Shown here: positions 53,620 through 55,464 of the stretch, piece after piece
Layout of the letters: each line of letters begins with the position of its first letter
How positions within the stretch are numbered: the stretch's first letter is position 1
Assembly (NCBI RefSeq): GCF_946479685.1
Contig: NZ_CAMLGS010000013.1
Span: forward strand, 1-55,464
Origin: an uncultured Methylotenera sp.
GTDB lineage: Bacteria; Pseudomonadota; Gammaproteobacteria; Burkholderiales; Methylophilaceae
Length of the DNA: 55,464 nucleotides
Direction: 5' to 3'
The notes under the pieces: model-generated
Seen by the model: only the letters and a program-made list of their open reading frames with translations
Told to the model about the DNA's origin: nothing
Databases searched by the model: none
Translations under genes and position numbers: made by a program

Positions 53620-54528
53620 TTAGCCGCGCGGATGATGTGCCGCATGCAACTGCTTCAAGCGCTCCCTTGCCACATAAGTATAGATCTGCGTGGTGGAAAT
53701 ATCTGAATGCCCTAGCAGCATCTGCACCACTCTTAAATCCGCTCCGTGGTTAAGCAAATGCGTGGCAAATGCATGGCGCAGCACGTGCGGCGACATATGC
53801 TTGGTGATACCAGCCAGCAAGGCATAACGCTTAATCATGTACCAGAAAGTTTGACGCGTCATGGCATCGCCACGGTTTGTCACAAACAATGCATCACTCA
53901 AGCGGTTTTGTAGAATCTGCGACCGCGCTTCTTTTAAGTAACGCGCAATCCACTCTACCGCATTTTCGCCCATCGGCACCAAACGTGTTTTACTACCTTT
54001 ACCTGTAACACGTACTACGCTATCGCTCATGCTGATTTCGCTGGTTTTAATCGAGACTAACTCTGACACGCGCAAGCCACTGGCATACAGCAACTCCAGC
54101 ATCGCTTTATCACGCAAACCCAATACATCCTCAACGTTAGGTGCATTGAGCAGTGCCTCTACCTCTTCCTCATTCAGGCTTTTAGGCAAACTGCGCGGCA
54201 ATTTGGGTGATTCAATCTGCAAGGTAGGGTCTATTGCAATTTGATTTTCGCGCAGACTATAACGATAAAAACGCCTTAGGGTTGCGATTAAACGGCCGAT
54301 ACTGCGCGGCTTACTAAGTGGAAATTTAACGGCCAAATACTGCTGCACATCTGCTTTGTCTATGGTGAGCAGCTGTTTATCCTGTGTGGATGCCCAAATC
54401 GCAAATGCGGTTAAATCCAGCCGGTAACTCTCTAATGTGTTTTTAGATAAACCATCCTCCAGCCAGATGGCATCAAGAAAGACATCTATCACCGCCTGCT
54501 CTTGCGGCGCAAGTGTACGCTCACTCAC
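53620..54528 (-). CDS. xerD: Site-specific tyrosine recombinase XerD
   Basis: XerD, with XerC, resolves chromosome dimers at dif during division. I start at GTG 54528 (MSERTLAPQEQAVID): it has a GGGGG ribosome site and gives 302 residues, the usual length. The catalytic tyrosine-recombinase residues are all present: Arg in LLYASGLRVSELV, Lys in GKGSKTRLVP, His and Arg in MSPHVLRHAFATHLL, His in LGHSDIST and the nucleophilic Tyr in TQIYTYVARERL. XerD-type rather than phage integrase by length, neighbours and LVSIKTSEI sequence. Its start overlaps the end of the upstream methyltransferase gene by eight bases. Confidence 0.95.
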   Translation of the reverse strand: MSERTLAPQEQAVIDVFLDAIWLEDGLSKNTLESYRLDLTAFAIWASTQDKQLLTIDKADVQQYLAVKFPLSKPRSIGRLIATLRRFYRYSLRENQIAIDPTLQIESPKLPRSLPKSLNEEEVEALLNAPNVEDVLGLRDKAMLELLYASGLRVSELVSIKTSEISMSDSVVRVTGKGSKTRLVPMGENAVEWIARYLKEARSQILQNRLSDALFVTNRGDAMTRQTFWYMIKRYALLAGITKHMSPHVLRHAFATHLLNHGADLRVVQMLLGHSDISTTQIYTYVARERLKQLHAAHHPRG

Positions 54529-55060
54529 GCACACCCCCTTCTGCACTTGCAGTCTCATGCTGCAACAGCCACTGTTTGATAAGCCAGCCATTGTGCGTAC
54601 CCTGCATAAAGCCACCTAAGCCATTTTTGGCCACAACACGATGACATGGAATCACCAATGGCAAACGATTGGCACCACAAGCGTTGGCAACCGCGCGCGG
54701 ACCTGAACCTATCTGCTGCGCAAGCTCGCTATAGGTACGCGTCTGCCCACGAGGAATAGCGGCAATTGCCTGCCACACTTTATGCTGAAAAGCGGTACCC
54801 ACCTGCTGCACAGGCACGCTGAATTCTGTAGTAGCTTGCTGTAAATATTGCATCACCTGCTTAGCGGCAAGGCTCACCAATGGATGTGAGGTGGCAGCCT
54901 CCAGCGCGACATCATGATGTGCAGGCAAGACCTGCACACTGGCTGGCAGCGCTATTAGCTCTATCAGCAACTGATTATTATGGATAGCAATGCGCACTCC
55001 ACCAAAAGGTGCGCTAATAAAAGCCTCATCACATACAGCTTGGGAAAGGGTAGTGTTCAT
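54521..55060 (-). CDS. ogt: Methylated-DNA-[protein]-cysteine S-methyltransferase
   Basis: A suicide repair protein that removes alkyl groups from O6-alkylguanine onto its own Cys. The C-terminal domain has the diagnostic LPLVIPCHRVVAKNGLGGFMQG with the acceptor Cys and the DNA-flipping Arg in the RAVANACGANR helix; the N-terminal domain (residues 1-90) is variable as usual. Length 179 fits Ogt. It shares translation with xerD through an eight-base overlap (GTGAGTGA). Confidence 0.96.
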   Translation of the reverse strand: MNTTLSQAVCDEAFISAPFGGVRIAIHNNQLLIELIALPASVQVLPAHHDVALEAATSHPLVSLAAKQVMQYLQQATTEFSVPVQQVGTAFQHKVWQAIAAIPRGQTRTYSELAQQIGSGPRAVANACGANRLPLVIPCHRVVAKNGLGGFMQGTHNGWLIKQWLLQHETASAEGGVRE

Positions 55061-55213
55061 CGTGCCATATTAAACCAAAGCCCAAAGAAAACCAAAGCGT
55101 GCCTAAACAAAGGCAAGACCTGCATTATTACCACCACTGAGGATGAATGATGTGCATACTTCCCTAAAAATGACTGCCGGAAATTAAACAAAATCAGAAT
55201 ATACCCATAACAA

Positions 55214-55246
55214 AAAACCCCAATGATTTTCATCAATTGGGGTTTT
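55214..55246 (-). terminator. Terminator of the rplS transcript
   Basis: Arms 55214-55223 and 55237-55246 (core CCCCAA) pair perfectly over 10 bases and extend by three pairs past one bulge, with a T-run on the minus strand. It ends the ribosomal protein gene at the window edge. Confidence 0.88.
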
Positions 55247-55270
55247 AAGTGTATTACGCTAAAACAAGAA

Positions 55271-55464
55271 TTACGCTTTTTCTACTGGCGTCATTACTTC
55301 TTTTTCACGTGCTACTAACTTCTCTTTAATACGTGCTGACTTACCTGAACGCTCACGTAGGTAGTACAGTTTTGCACGACGTACATCACCGCGACGTTTC
55401 AATTCGATAGAAGCGATCAATGGTGAGTAAGTTTGGAATGTACGCTCAACGCCTTCGCCTGAAG
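55271..55464 (-). CDS. rplS: 50S ribosomal protein L19, C-terminal part (cut by window)
   Basis: The last 63 codons of L19 read from the window edge to the TAA at 55273-55271: [40 protein letters not shown] and [16 protein letters not shown]. These are the conserved C-terminal L19 segments that contact 16S rRNA at a subunit bridge. The N-terminal half lies outside the window; the usual rpsP-rimM-trmD-rplS operon would continue there. Confidence 0.95.
   Translation of the reverse strand, partial: SGEGVERTFQTYSPLIASIELKRRGDVRRAKLYYLRERSGKSARIKEKLVAREKEVMTPVEKA

Noticed and set aside
53620..54528. Phage or island integrase for the tRNA-Ile2 element
   Set aside because: Length, motifs and housekeeping neighbours identify it as XerD; it is 7 kb away and not bounded by the att-like repeats.

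Overview
The window looks like the chromosome of a betaproteobacterial methylotroph of the family Methylophilaceae, most likely Methylotenera or a close relative. This rests on gene content: a lanthanide-type PQQ methanol dehydrogenase (xoxF) with its own cytochromes and XoxJ, a formaldehyde-activating enzyme (fae), and a soluble NAD-linked formate dehydrogenase (fds) next to molybdenum cofactor genes. Together these cover methanol to formaldehyde, formaldehyde capture, and formate to CO2. The genus is an inference; no rRNA is present to test it.

Layout. 1-10.7 kb is housekeeping: a cut LysR regulator, pyrC, the rsmI/lpoA/yraN/dolP envelope cluster, DUF3579, a TlpA-like thioredoxin, a PilZ-like protein, trxA, rho and rpmE2. 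A GT39-type glycosyltransferase follows (10.8-12.4 kb). The formate module is at 12.6-21.7 kb: fdsG-fdsB-fdsA-fdhD-fdsD on the minus strand, divergent from moaA-mobA-moeA on the plus strand. 21.8-27.5 kb holds a TonB-like protein, an orphan sensor kinase, a peroxiredoxin, a PhoH-family ATPase and LplT.

The methanol oxidation module is at 27.7-33.7 kb on the minus strand, transcribed in the order xoxF, xoxJ, xoxG, a second XoxG-like cytochrome with a lipoprotein signal, and a type II NADH dehydrogenase. Most of its genes are followed by their own strong terminator, and xoxF has a recognisable promoter and a long leader able to fold. 33.8-45.5 kb is more variable: pip, a YihY/BrkB-cNMP-binding fusion, a TPR-2OG oxygenase, a sugar nucleotidyltransferase, a diguanylate cyclase, a four-Cys miniprotein, fae, a GAF/pseudo-receiver pair, a thioesterase, a GDSL hydrolase and a zinc-less alcohol dehydrogenase-type reductase.

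At 45.65-46.57 kb there is a small tRNA-bounded island. An intact tRNA-Ile2(CAU) gene with its own terminator lies on one side. On the other is a decayed copy of the tRNA 3' end with a different terminator. Between them is a single gene for a secreted protein with a Gly-rich hydrophobic core and three 18-residue repeats. No integrase remains. This is the most unusual locus here. After it come the macromolecular synthesis operon (rpsU-yqeY-dnaG-rpoD), tsaD, plsY, folB, xerD, ogt and the cut rplS at the window end. No CRISPR array, complete insertion sequence or prophage was seen.
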